Positions 42,592-53,930 of a stretch of DNA of 64,000 nucleotides are shown piece by piece. The stretch's first letter is position 1; every line of letters starts with the position of its first letter. The notes under the pieces were generated by a model, which ran no database searches, had not been told where the DNA came from, and worked only from the letters and a program-made list of their open reading frames with translations. The translations under genes were made by a program, and so were the position numbers. Origin of the DNA: Ligustrum vulgare (taxonomy: Eukaryota > Streptophyta > Magnoliopsida > Lamiales > Oleaceae); assembly GCA_963555705.1 (NCBI GenBank), contig OY743176.1:62570040-62634039 (forward strand), read 5' to 3'.

Positions 42592-44130
42592 TTAAGACTC
42601 CTTGAACTTTGATCTTGCAACATTGTGGATCATAGGTTCATGCGTTGAAGTTGGACCTTCGCGACTCTCATCATCTCCTCCATCTCGAAAGAGATTCGAC
42701 CACGAATCGACACCTACAATAAAAATAGAAAATTTAGACACAATAAATGTAACTGAAATTTCATACTCATCATGGAAAATCAATTTGTAGGCGTTCCCAA
42801 AAGCTTGAGATGTGCCAACACCGCAAAGTAGCAATTTGGATTTTATTTGATCGGGGGGTCGCTCCTTCCACGAATGGGAATAAATTCGGCCGCCGGGATC
42901 AAATGGAATATGCTTACTGCCATGATTGGCATTGGAAGCACATTGCATACCAATCTCCCCAATTGGAAGCCCGAGCCTCCTGCAAAGGGGCTTAACCAAA
43001 GGTGCATTCTCGTGCTCACCTAAACCAACTATTTCTTCAATAAACATATGCATAAAGTTCAATAGAGTTAATAGGTTAAAGTCACAAGCAACTTTAAGTG
43101 GAGAAAACTTGCTAATAGGATGAGCAATGAAATTGCAAGCAAATTTAACAACCACAAAATTAGAACCAACTTCGTGCAAATGCACGACTTCCCGAAAGAA
43201 AATATTAGCTATGTTGATGGCCTTGTTGGTTTCGTGACATGCAATCAAATGTAACATTTTAACACTCCCACCAACAAACGCAAAAATAGCATCATTTTCT
43301 TTCTTTGTTCCAAGTAAACCTACTATAAAATTCATAGAATTAGTAAACCAAGGTTTACTCAGGATGGACAAATATGTATGGAATTCTTGGGGCAAAAACT
43401 TGATTTTAGCCATTTTGCAAGTTCGGTATTTACTATAAGTGCAAACATGTTCAACACCAATCTTCAAATTAGGCCAATAAAATTGATCACATAATACCCC
43501 TGAGACCCCGTTGATTTTAAATCGCCCCATCAAACAACGATCATGTGCCTCTCTCATTAGCAATTTGCACATGGCACATTTAGAAACAAACAATCCAACT
43601 TTCCAAAACAAATAGTTATCATGCCCATAAAATCCATCGAGATATCGCTCACAACATGATTCATAAATGTTTAACAAATTTGGATTATTAATATGCCCGC
43701 CTTTAACATGTTCAAAACAAAATGAGGGGGCATCAAAAAATGTTAGAAGTGAAGTCCTTTTATCATCAAGACATCTCAATAAATTTCTCCCATGGACTCC
43801 CTTAACTAGCAATTTCTTTAGAGAGCAAATATGCAAGTCAAGCATATTTTCACAAAGTAAGAATTCAACATGCCCATGAAATGTACTATATGCAATATTT
43901 TCACAAAAGGATTTGGTATTTATGCAATTGGGCATATGCAAAAAGTTGCATTTACAGATTAAGAACTCATCATGACAATGATCCTTACCACATGTTACAT
44001 TTTCACAAGTCCACAACACACTTGTCAAATCTACATCAAGATTATACAACCCTCTAATGTATTCAAAACACAATAACCTTGCATTCAAAGAAATGTTAGG
44101 AGCATACCTCCTCGATGTTGCATTGGTTAT
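42592..44130 (-). pseudogene. Long open frame derived from integrase, no catalytic residues, triplicated Cys/His module
   Basis: A stop-free minus-strand frame of about 500 codons starting after a frameshift that follows a degenerate GKEN...SRR (RNase H end). Counting from the leucine at 44088, residues about 7-55, 62-105 and 124-190 each follow the pattern CE(N/R)..H..(E)FL...C...LL...H that occurs once in the outer element before the integrase zinc finger. Later come QFYWPNLKIGVEHVC, SMNFIVGLLGTKKENDAIF and PISKFSPLKVACDFNLLT, then a C-terminal YEISVTFIVSKFS. The integrase DDE acids are gone: the first motif has N for D, VVDR is replaced by VGG, and the segment with the third acid is deleted. 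There is no ATG at the frame's start. Function unknown; non-autonomous polyprotein or slow decay are both possible. Confidence 0.7.
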
Positions 44131-45754
44131 CCATTTTCTTTACCTCGGTTGTACTCGTTGTTGGAGGAAAATGTTTCCATGAATTTCTTCCATAAGGTAT
44201 GCTTTTGGAGTTCTTTGTTACCTTGATAAGTTGACCTCACAATTTCCTGCAACAAAGAAATAACCAAACTAGGAAGGGAAGTGTTACAATATTCAAGAGT
44301 AAAGAGCATTTTGGGGTGATCTTTTCTCTCCATTTTCTTGGTGGTACTCATCACTTCCTCAGCTTTTTCTGAGGTAGGAACCCTAACTCTCAGTTCTTCT
44401 CTTACCCCTCCTTTTTCTGGAGTCGAGGCTCCAACCCTCATCGCCTCTCCTTTTTCTAGGGACGTGGCCCCAACTCTCATGCTCTCATTTTTGCTTTCTT
44501 CAATTTTCTCAATTGAATTATCTTTTATTTTCCTACTATTCTCCCTTTCCTTTTCTTTTTCCTTTTCCTTTTCCTTTTCTTTCTTCTTCTCTTTTTCTTC
44601 CTCGAATTCCTTCTTGAGCTTCATTTGGTCTTTGCATACTTCTTCCGAGCTCAAAGATAGGATCACAACCTTTTTTTCATTCACTTTGAAGGTACACCGG
44701 TTCCTCCTCCTATTAAGATTCATATTTCGCCCACATTGCCAAGGTCTCCCCAAAATTATGTGAGTAGTGTGTAAGGGAATCACATCACATAATATTTGAT
44801 CACTATAAGTACCAATGTGAAAAGTAAGAAGAACTTGTTCACTTACCCTCACCTCCCCATAGTCATTCAACCTTTGCAATATATAAGGATTAGAATGCTT
44901 CATAACCGGTAACCCCAATTTCTCCACCCTACTAGCACTCACCAAATTAGTATCAATCTCCTCATCTATCATGAGACTACATGGTTTATCACTCAATAGG
45001 CACCTAGTGTAGAAATTATATTCTCCATGTGTTTCCTCTCATTATCATGGGCCAAAGATGTTGGTGGACTAGCAATTCCCTCCAACTCTCCCCTCTCATT
45101 ATCATGGTCCAAAGATTTTGGTAGCCTAACATTCATCTCCTTCACTACTTCTCTACTTTCGCTACCATCCCTCCTATGGAATGATGAAGTCTTCATTTGC
45201 TCAATATTAACCTTCTCATCCATCCCATCTCCACTCCTATCTACCAATTCTCTTCTTTTTCTACCCATTCTCCAACCTCATTCAACTTCCCCTTCATTAT
45301 CATCCCTCCTATGGAATGATGTACTCTTTATTTTTGTTCTATCAATATTATCATGAATTCCATCTCCACTCCTATCTACCCATTCTCCTCTTTTCCTATG
45401 CATGCTCCCATTTTGTTTACTATCCCTTTTATCATCCTAAACATCCATTCTAATTTTCCTATTCAAACTCCCATTTTGTTTTCTAACTCCATCCCTATAC
45501 ACAATGTCCCCAAAATTATCCCTCACCCTTCTTCTACTACACATCCTTTCTTCACCTCCCCTATTTGACGTACTCTTCCCTCTTGTTCCTAAATTTTCCA
45601 ACTCACCCCCAATCTTCTCAATTTGTCTAGCCATGGTGGTTGAAAGATTTTGTAACAAGTACTTCAAGTCTTGAGTTTGAGTATTGGAATTTGACATGGT
45701 GTGCAAGTGTGAAAGTGTTCTCACAAGAATATTTTTCACTCGTGTTTCACTCAA
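44127..45754 (-). pseudogene. Inner gypsy gag N-terminus, protease-like region and charged linker
   Basis: From 45754 downward: a gag N-terminal coiled stretch (SNSNTQTQDLKYLLQNLSTT), then arginine-rich RGGEERMCSRRRVRDNFG; a short joined piece without the core gag domain (45268-44993); and a frame of 289 codons (44996-44127) with CSLMIDEEIDTNLVSASRVE, KLGLPVMKHSNPYIL and CDVIPLHTTHIILGRPWQCG. The protease catalytic D-[ST]-G reads D-E-E, so it is inactive. A run of EKEKEK dipeptides (44530-44600) follows, encoded by an imperfect cctttt repeat. The frame ends at GKENG just before the integrase-derived frame. Confidence 0.75.
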
Positions 45755-46569
45755 TTTAGGATTTTACCCTCTAATGAGCACACCACTCTTGCCTTTTTCC
45801 ATTCAAAATCTCCTTTCTCAAGTTTCCCAAGGAAGGTAATCAACTAAACCACAAAGTATAATTCTTGTGGAGTTAAAGAAATCACCAACAAGGAAGAAGG
45901 AATTTAGAACAAGTAGACACAAATAGCAAGTAGAATTTATGTGCTTGCTATACTCAAAATGAACAATATTTATGTGGGATAAGATGCTAGGATCACAATT
46001 CCAACAATGGGATTGAATAACCACAAGTATTAGACAAGGCATATATGTAGAGCAAATAAACACAAGATTGTAAATTTCAATGAAGCAATTTAGCAAACAC
46101 TTTGTACTCAATCTTGAAGTGGCATTGAATGGTTTTAATGTGGATAAATGAATACCCCCAACAACTCAAATATGGCAAGGAAGGAATGATCAATGTTACC
46201 CAATGTATGGAACAAGTGATATATGGGATATAATGTTGATAATTCAATCTCAATAATGGAATTAGATAGCCCCAAGTAATTAATAAGTTATGGGCATTGA
46301 ATAATAAGGCATGAATGAGGTATTTTCTTTGGGACAATTTATCAAACACTTTGAATACACAATTTGAAAAGTGTAGGTTTGTAGTAAATGAATATGAAAT
46401 TCTCCAAACAACTCACAATCAATATACCCAATACATGGAATCAACAATATACATGGGCATATAAATTTTTCCCAATTTTTCTCAATTTTCGGATTTTTTT
46501 TTTTTTTTTTATTAACAACAATAAGGTAAAGATAGGTTTACCAAATTAGAGCCAAGCTCTAATACCAAA

Positions 46570-47319
46570 TGATGCGAACCCCTTCGGTATATTGACCGAA
46601 AATTCCCACAACGATTTAATACAAAATCCAAGAAAGCTAAAATGGTAAAATAAAGGATAAACACCTTAACCCAAGTTTAAATCTAACCCAAAATTCAAGG
46701 ATTAACTAAACCTAGCCCAATGGGTATCAATCAAACAAATTCCAAGGTGGCGGAAATCAACAACAAACACAAGAATAATAATACTCTAGATTTAGTTGAA
46801 AAAATTCCAAGAAGATTACAAGAGTAACAAGGGTTTACCTTCACCCAAAGGAGTCTTCAAGACTAAGTTCTCAAGAGCATTCAAATGAACATCAAAAGTT
46901 TTTTTAAAAATGAAAAGAAATGTGTATATAATGTACAAAATGGGTAAAATGTGTAATTTCGAAAATTGCAACAAAAACCCCATTTTTGTGAAATGGAGTG
47001 TTTCGATCGACCGAAATTATTTCGGTCGATCACATGGTCGACCGAAATGGGGCTTTCGGTCGACCAACCCTCAGCCGAACGTGACTGAGGCTTCCTTCAA
47101 AAATCTCTGCAGACTTTCGGTCGATCGGAATGAATTTCGGTCGACCGAAATTGGCTGATTCCAATTTCTTCTTCTTTTTGGCTCCAACTTGATTCTCGGT
47201 TTGCTTTTCTTGACTTTAATTACTTGTTTAGGCTCGAATCTTGAACCTCCTTAGCATCGAATCTCGTCATGGGTCCCACAGGCTTGCGCATCGAGGTTTG
47301 ACTTTCTCGGTTCTCATCA
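46570..47319 (-). repeat. 5' LTR of the inner gypsy element
   Basis: 750 bp, tgatgcgaacccc...ctcatca. It contains repeated self-complementary tttcggtcgaccgaaa-type motifs between about 47003 and 47155. Its right end is only three bases from the TRIM. Confidence 0.9.
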
Positions 47320-47322
47320 TCA

Positions 47323-47716
47323 TCGTTAGGAAATTGCCTAACTCCGTTCTAAAAGCGCGCCTATGAGAGGAGGTTTGCCCCAACCCTTATAAACCAGCCA
47401 GCAACGCCCCCCCAAGTTCCGATGTAGGATTGAACCTCCTTGGCTGAATCACATCATTCTCCCCCTCTTAAGACCATTCGTCCCGAATGGGATCCATGGT
47501 GAGGGCTCGAATTGAGAGGTATCGCAGCTTGTCCAAGAGAGGACCCCTGCCACACTGACCCAAGAGGGTTGGCTTTGATACCAATCGTTAGGAAATTGCC
47601 TAACTCTGTCCCAAAAGCGCGCCTATGAGAGGAAGTTTGCCCCAACCATTATAAACCAGCCACCAACGCCCCCAAGTTCCGATGTGGGATTGAACCTCCT
47701 TGGCTGAATCACATCA
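47323..47716 (-). mobile_element. TRIM retrotransposon (394 bp)
   Basis: Direct terminal repeats 47323-47456 and 47585-47716 (134 and 132 bp) share tcgttaggaaattgccta starts and ggctgaatcacatca ends. The 128-bp centre has, on the minus strand, ttggtatcaaagcc next to the right repeat (initiator tRNA-Met PBS) and a purine run aagagggggagaa next to the left repeat (PPT). No coding capacity. It interrupts the outer element just inside the FHTRC codons that begin the protease region (right junction aggtg|tgatgtg on the minus strand). No TSD remains, because its left side is fused to the inner gypsy LTR. Confidence 0.88.
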
Positions 47717-48905
47717 CACCTAGTATGAAAAATATTTTCTCTTTGCTTATCAACTTTGGCTTGGGTGTTGAGAGATCTTATTGTAACCAAAGACTTTGGT
47801 GGGCTAACAATTCCCTCCACTTCTTTTTCCTCGCTCTCACTATCATTTCCACCTTGCTCTCTCTTCTTCCTCTTCATCTCCCGAGTACCACTCCCCATTC
47901 TTAATGAACATCACTCTATTGTTAGGGTACTCTCGAGAATAATGCCCCCGACCCCTACACTTGAAATACTCAAAATCCCTACTTCTAGAAGCGATAGAAA
48001 CAACCTTGGACTTATCCTTGATTAAGCTAACTTCCTTCCCCTTGGATGTTTCAACTTTGTCTTTAATTGGCTTTTTATCACCTTTATCATTCCCCCACCT
48101 AGACTTCCAAGCAGAGCTAGGACCCCCCCCCCCCCGAATATTTTTCTTGTCCTTTCTTCTTAAATTGCTCATTCTTTTTTAATTGATCCTCCACCTTGAT
48201 AGCCATGTACACCAACTCCTCCATTTCCACGTAATGGTGCAACTCTACCACATTGGCTATCTCCCTATTCAACCCACTCATAAATCGAGTCATGGTGGCC
48301 TCTCTATCCTCTTCTATATTAGCCCTCATCAAGGCCTTCTCCAACTCCTTGTAATAATCCTCCACCTCTCTAGAACCTTGAGTAAGAGTTTGTAATCTTT
48401 GATAGACTCTCCTATAATAATGATTAGGAACAAATCGCTTCTTCATGAGACTCTTCAACTCATCCCAAGTATCAACACTACCCTCCAAATTTCCCCTCCT
48501 AGTGAGAAATAAATTATCCCACCAAGTTACGGCATAGTCGGCAAACTCTACTACCACTAACTTGACCTTTTTATCTTTGGAGTATCGATGACACTCAAAG
48601 ATCAACTCCATCTTCCTTTCCCACTCCAAGTAAGCATCCGGATCACTTTCCCATGGAAAGAAGGAATCCTCATTTTAATGCTTCCAAGATTACTATCCAC
48701 TCTATCTCCACCTCTATGGTTCCTCCCATGTCCTCGATCATTCCCCCTAACATTCCTACCTCCTCCATTTCTACCCATATTCCAATTTTGGTCACTACCC
48801 CCTTCACTCTCCATTTCATCATCATCATCATCATACTCATCTCTAGCCCTTCTCCTATCACCCGTCCTATCAAGATTATCCCTTGGTGGTGGGATTCTCC
48901 TCTAA
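47717..48905 (-). pseudogene. Outer gypsy gag with degenerate zinc knuckle
   Basis: From 48814: NLGSIKMRIPSFHGK, then a frameshift, then the gag core from 48629 (MEWERKMELIFECHRYSKDK, FADYAVTWWDNL, WDELKSLMKKRFVPNHYYRR, YYKELEKALMRANIEEDREA). Next is a CCHC-like knuckle (FKCRGRGHYSREYPN) in which the first and last cysteines are tyrosine. It runs on through EEKEVEGIVSPPKSL to NIFHTRC, where the TRIM junction lies. A poly-C run (48124-48137) marks another frame break. Confidence 0.85.
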
Positions 48906-49717
48906 TCTCCAATTTTTGTAATCTTCCCTCCAACCTTACCCCCATTTCATCCATTCACCTTTCCATTGTAACCTTGAGAGCTTGTATCATGTCTCTCAAT
49001 TCTTGAGTTTGAACATTAGAATATTTTCCACTTGAAGTATGTGTATTAGCCATGGAGTGCAAGTGTGTCAGTGTCCTCACAAAATATTTTCCCTCGTGTT
49101 TCCACTCAATTTAGGCTTTTACCCTCTAATGAGCTCACCACTCCTGCCTTTTTGCACTCCAATTTTTCTTACTCAAACTCTCCAAGGAACTTAATCAACT
49201 AGATTGATTAACCAATTCGTGTGAATCAAAATTTCACAAACAAAATAAGGAAGTAGGGGAAAATTGATACAATAGCAAGTAGAATTTCTTTGCTTGCTAT
49301 TAAACAAGAAAAATGAGATTTGAATTTATGGGACAATGTTTTCAAGGTGTGATCACAATAAGCTAGATAAAATGAGCAAGTAATCAAGTAGGAATGTGTT
49401 TGGTGCTTGGAAAATAGGATTCAACATGAAAGTGCTCTTTGAAACATTTTATCAAACACTCGGTATGCAAACTTTGAATAACATAGGAATTTCAAGTGTT
49501 TGTTCAAATGTAACCCTCAACAACCTCAAATGTGATAATAGTAACAATACCCAAATGTAGGGATCAAGAAACACTCAGGGGCATAATTTTTTTCAATTTT
49601 TTTTTTTTTTTTTTTTTTCAATTTTCGTTTTTTTTTTTTTTTTTTGAATGAAGAACAACAAGAACCAGAACCTTAAAGATATGTTTACCAATTTTAGAGT
49701 CAAGTTCTGATACCAAA

Positions 49718-50465
49718 TGATGCGAACCCTTTTGGTGTTTTAAGCCAAAAATTCCACTATAATTTGAAATCAACCCAAGAAAGCTAAAAATGGTAAGAAA
49801 TAGATGAATCTTGACCCAAGCTCCCCCTAACCAAAATTATAAGGAAAAAAACCCTAGCCCAAATGGAGAGAATAAATTAAATACAAATATGTTTGTGAAA
49901 TAAATAACAACAAATACAAAAGAACAAGATCCTCAAATAAAAGTTGAAGAAATTTCAAGAATTACAAGTTAAGAAAGGATTTTACCTCTCCAATGTGCTC
50001 CAAAGAGTCTTCAAAATGCCAAAACTAAGTTCTAGGATCTCAAAATGGTAATTTATATTATAAGAGGTAAGAAAAGAAAATGGGTCGGATTTAAATTTAA
50101 AGACCCGTGAAACCCGCCTCCAATAAAGCCGCGTGGAGGAGTAATTCAAGGTCGCTCGGCCTCGCAGTTCATCCATGAACAGTAATCCAAACATTTTGCC
50201 AAAGGTACACTCAAATGGCGCGTGCTGCCGTGAGCTTGCTGCACTGCATGGCCGCATAGGTTTACGGTTGACCTTCTTCAATTTTGATGCAAAGGACTTC
50301 GGCTTCAAGGTCATCTCCAAATTGGGCTCGACTCCATAATTTGTGAATGAGGCCCACCAAAGATTCTTGAAACTCCTTGGCCTTGGACCTTGTCATGGTC
50401 CCACCGACAAGCTTAACGAGGGTTGACTTCCTTGGGTCACAGGTTGACTTACTTGGTTTTCATCA
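49718..50465 (-). repeat. 5' LTR of the outer gypsy element
   Basis: 748 bp, tgatgcgaaccc...ggttttcatca, matching 38509-39259. The PBS (49698-49717 on the minus strand) abuts its left end. Confidence 0.92.
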
Positions 50466-50834
50466 TATCTTCATAACATGAATAAAAAATCTATCAATAA
50501 TCAACTATATTATATGTTACTTGTATTAGAAAATCTAAACAATTACGTATTTAGATTCATAATTGGCTAAGTATCATTTTGATGATTAAAACAACGTGCA
50601 CTTTGTATTAGTCAATCAAAATAACAACTTAATACACGAACAAAAGATATATAAATAGAGAACAAATAAAATAACAATGAATTTAATTAGATCTCACAAT
50701 TCTCGAATAATCAACACTTCGATTATACTTGAACTCGAATAATGAATTAGCTACTCATAAACATTGCAAACTAAAATCTTGAAAGAGTCAAAAGAATGAT
50801 TAAAACAAAAAAAATCAAACTCTAATGAATATTC
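50466..50834. other. AT-rich LTR-like DNA between inserts
   Basis: No gene. The composition and phrases such as ctcacaattctcgaataatc resemble 38280-38420, so it is probably the continuation of the LTR-derived stretch interrupted at 38508. Confidence 0.4.
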
Positions 50835-51752
50835 TGTTGGATATTGGTTAATAAATCGAGAATTGAAAATCGATTAAAGTGACTTTGTGTCGACTTCGGC
50901 CTAATACTCAAAAGTTCGACTCAATCAGTTTAGACAAAATTGTTTGCCACTTCGCCGCTTTGGGGCACACAAACGGGGATCGACCTTCCCGGTCAGATCA
51001 TGGGGGTCGAGGGGGCTCGGGGGCAACGCCCCCGAAAGAGAATTTTGATTTCTCTGCATGTGTTGAAGGGTATATTTGGCATTTCGAAAACCAATATCGA
51101 ATGAATGAGAAATTACAAAAAATGACGAAAATCAGGTCAAAATGTTTGACTGTGCGACCGCACGGTTAGTAAACCGCGCGATCACACGTCAAACTAATAT
51201 CCGGTTTTTTGAGTAAAACCGTGTGGTCTATAACCGTGCGGCCGCACGGTTGTCCGGCCAGAAGGTACCTTTTCGTAAATGTGCATTGTTTGGAAATGGT
51301 GCATGGTTTGGGCCTCAACCACTTCGTCCACACCCTTTCATGATCTATATATAGGACCCTTTGGGTGTCCCATTCCTCACTTTTTTATATGCAAAAAAAA
51401 CATCTCTCATCCTCACTCTCTCCAAAATCAAAATCATTTCATTTGTTTTGATATTCTTTCATTGCATCATTTGGAGTACATAAGCCTAAAGTTGGTTCGT
51501 TGTACTTGTGTTTTGAAGTGCTACAAACACAAGTGAAGCCGTTGTATCTTGGGAGTCGATTGCCGAAATCCGTAGGCACCGTTGCGGGGCAAATTCGACT
51601 TAAGGACAAAGAGTTCAACTCTTGCCTCGGATTTGTCCTTCTTTTCTTCTTCTTCATTGTTTGTACTTTCATTGCCGTTACTCTGTCCAAATTTCGGCTC
51701 GAATTTACAAACTTTCATTATTTGGCGTCACTATTCACAAATCCACCCAACA
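50835..51752 (+). mobile_element. Solo LTR (copia-like), 918 bp, perfect 5-bp TSD
   Basis: Starts tgttggatattgg and ends cacccaaca, with TGTTGG/CCAACA terminal inverted repeats. It is flanked by tattc on both sides (50830-50834 and 51753-51757). A TATA motif (ctatatatagg, about 51345) with a downstream leader points to the plus strand. The U3 part holds cgtgcggccgcacggtt and related CG palindromes (51155-51260) and a gggggctcgggggcaacgccccc block (near 51010-51035). No internal genes; assignment to copia rests on LTR style only. Confidence 0.85.
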
Positions 51753-51757
51753 TATTC

Positions 51758-53572
51758 CTCCAAAACGTGGCTGCTCCCCTATCCCAATAAGAAATAGTGC
51801 CGCTTCCAATGAATTGCTCCAAAATTGTTACTACCGTCGAATGAATTCTCCCCTCCAAATGTTGCTACCCTATTTTTTTTTTATATTTCAATTCTCTTCA
51901 TGGTCTCCTCACAGGATCATGGTTTGGTAATTGGTAATTTTAGAGGCTTCTTCACTTGTAGCCCAAACCAAATAAAATAACGTCCAACCCAACGTGTTTG
52001 CTGCCAATCCCTTTTTTTTAGCCTGCCCTCTTTCTTTTATGAATTAATTAGATTCTACACTAGTTCTTTCAATCTTTCTTAGATAAATACATTATTTAGA
52101 AATTATTTAGAAAAATACCGAATTTCATGAGAGAGTGTATTATTTAATTGATCTCATTAATTATGGAACATATTATTTAGGGATGTAGTTACAATTTATT
52201 TAAGAGATTAAATTAGGGGTGTAATTACATTTAAAATCAACTAATAATCAGAAAATTACAATTATTAAATTAGTTTAATAATATGTGAAGTCATCTTCTA
52301 GATCGGACGTGATATTACGAGCTATGTAATTTAATTAAAACTACATGCAATTTAACATATTTCAAACTGGCGTTACATGAAATTTAATCGATAAAATCAT
52401 ATACCAGCTTCTAAATTATATCCATTGTAATGTTACAAATATTAAGTAATTACATAGAATGTAATATTACGAGCAACCCCAACACTTGCAGTATGTATTA
52501 CACTCGTAATATTACATCAAGTGATACTACATAACACTCTATGGATTCATGAGGCAAAATTATATGCACAATAGCCTTTCAGTGAGTTTAATTTCACTTT
52601 ACATACTATTACAAGTTCTATAATGTAATTAAAACACTGTCATTTTGTAATGTTAGATACACTGGAATGACAACATGTATTACAATACACTACACGACAT
52701 GTAATACTAGTAGCAATAATGTAATATTACATAAAAATGGCAAGGATTAATCAGTACACAAATATAGAAGGTGGTAGTCTGTCAAGAAAGGAAACTCGTG
52801 GCTAAATTTCAGGATTATCAATCAAATATTAAACTCTCTCTTCAAAATCCAGTATTTTTCTAAAGGTATGATGAGAAATCCAGTAATATTATGAATAGTT
52901 TGAAAATCGGGTATTTTTCAATTACAGTACATTACATTTAGGTAGTTATGTAATTTTTCTTTCTTCCATTGTGAGGTACTTCCCAAGAAAATAGTCCAGT
53001 ACTTGGGCCTTTTTAAAATGTCGAGCCCAAAGTCCAAGTGCAATGCAGTGCTAGGCTTCCTTTCTTCCAAAAACAATGGCCCACTTTTGAGTTCCAAAAA
53101 TAATCTTTCTCAATTTGTGATATTGAGTCCAATTTTTTATACAACTCCAACTCCTTCATCTAATCCAAAAAGTATGAAATATAATTAGTTTTCACAACTT
53201 AAGCATTTAAAATCGTTAAACCAAGAGGAAATATCACAAATTAAACAACAATTACGCACCCTATCAAATGTTAAGTTTTATCTTTGAAATTGACTAATGC
53301 ATGTCAAAGAGAAATTAGGGATGCTCATGGTCTTACAGCGTGGGATTTTATGTCGAGGAATTTTGCCTCTAAGTGACAGAGTCCCTTGTTCGAACAAACC
53401 AAATAAATTTTGAATTATATTGTCATTACAAGACCATGTCGCGTTTCTCTACATAACTTACAACTTTATCCAATGCGACTTATATATAGGAAAATCATTT
53501 CTGGCATGACTTTTTAGAAAATGAGGAGCATGTGCTATATGCGAAAGATGGATTATTTTACTGATAATAACA
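51758..53572. other. AT-rich non-coding stretch between the solo LTR and the Tat integrase end
   Basis: No gene is supported. 52270-52740 is enriched in gtaat/attac words, including three copies of taatattac (52462, 52507, 52722). The remainder is probably unidentified retroelement DNA within the Tat 3' region. Confidence 0.5.
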
Positions 53573-53930
53573 TCAAAGATGATTAGTATTCCAAGGGTTG
53601 GGTAAGGGTCTCCCGAAGAGATCATTTATTCTATAAGTCCCTAGTACTACTTCAGAGGTGACCTTGTGGGGAGCTTCCCAGTTGGGTCCTAAAATCCCTA
53701 CTCTAGGCTCTTGAGCCGAAAGAAGTACTTTATTTAAGACCAAATCTCCAATTCTAAAGAACCTCCTTTTTACCTTCTTGTTATAATAGGGAGCCAATAC
53801 AATCTGTGAATCACTCCTTTCAAGGAGGAAATCAAGCTCTGCCCGCTGGGCTTCTTTATTCTCCATTTCATCGAAGTGAATTTGCCTAGGTGAAGGCACT
53901 CAGATCTCAACTGGAGATACCACTGATAAT
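53573..53930 (-). pseudogene. Tat integrase C-terminal fragment
   Basis: Minus strand: VSPVEI, stop, VPSPRQIHFDEMENKEAQRA, LAPYYNKKVKRRFFRIGDLV, LNKVLL, GPNWEAPHKVTSEVVLGTYR, GRPLPNPWNTNHL. This is the typical Tat/Athila integrase C-terminus (GPNWEGPY.V, G.PLPRPWN..HL). The rest of the integrase resumes at 56718, separated by an LTR-derived insert. Confidence 0.85.

Larger units (their letters stand above)
42275..47319 (-). mobile_element. Nested non-autonomous gypsy relative (RT and RNase H lost)
   Basis: The right LTR (46570-47319, 750 bp) starts tgatgcgaaccccttcgg and ends ggttctcatca. The left LTR is a 265-bp fragment (42275-42539) matching 47055-47319 without indels. A purine tract adjoins the left LTR (ctcctccctcttgaaaag on the plus strand), and a PBS-like tttggtattagagcttggc adjoins the right one. 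The LTR start resembles the outer element's, so the two are related subfamilies. The interior keeps a gag N-terminus, a protease-like region, a charged linker and an integrase-derived frame, with RT and RNase H missing. Its left boundary also lacks the outer element's protease, so a deletion accompanied or followed insertion. Confidence 0.85.
38509..50465 (-). mobile_element. Ty3/gypsy retrotransposon with two full LTRs, itself carrying nested elements
   Basis: LTRs 38509-39259 (751 bp) and 49718-50465 (748 bp) both begin tgatgcgaaccc and end ttttcatca. On the minus strand the right LTR is followed by tttggtatcagaacttgac, an initiator tRNA-Met primer-binding site, and the left LTR is preceded by a purine tract agagggagtgga. 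Flanks are tatat and tatct, a 4/5 match for a TSD. Gag lies at the right and pol at the left. Between them an inner element and a TRIM interrupt the protease. Confidence 0.92.

Noticed and set aside
44338..44763. Plus-strand frame of 141 codons rich in Ser and Phe
   Set aside because: It is the antisense shadow of the charged Glu/Lys linker of the inner gypsy element.
48653..49006. Plus-strand Ser/Ile/Pro-rich frame over the gag region
   Set aside because: Antisense shadow of the gag N-terminus; no independent start context.
38509..50465. Possibility that the SnRK1/ERF side and the nest form a gene cluster or biosynthetic locus
   Set aside because: No host enzyme genes were found in the nest; every long frame there traces to a transposon family.
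52462..52730. Three perfect copies of taatattac, the geminivirus origin nonanucleotide
   Set aside because: No GC-rich stem flanks them, no Rep-like frame is nearby, and the whole 52270-52740 stretch is rich in gtaat/attac words, so chance in AT-rich DNA explains them.
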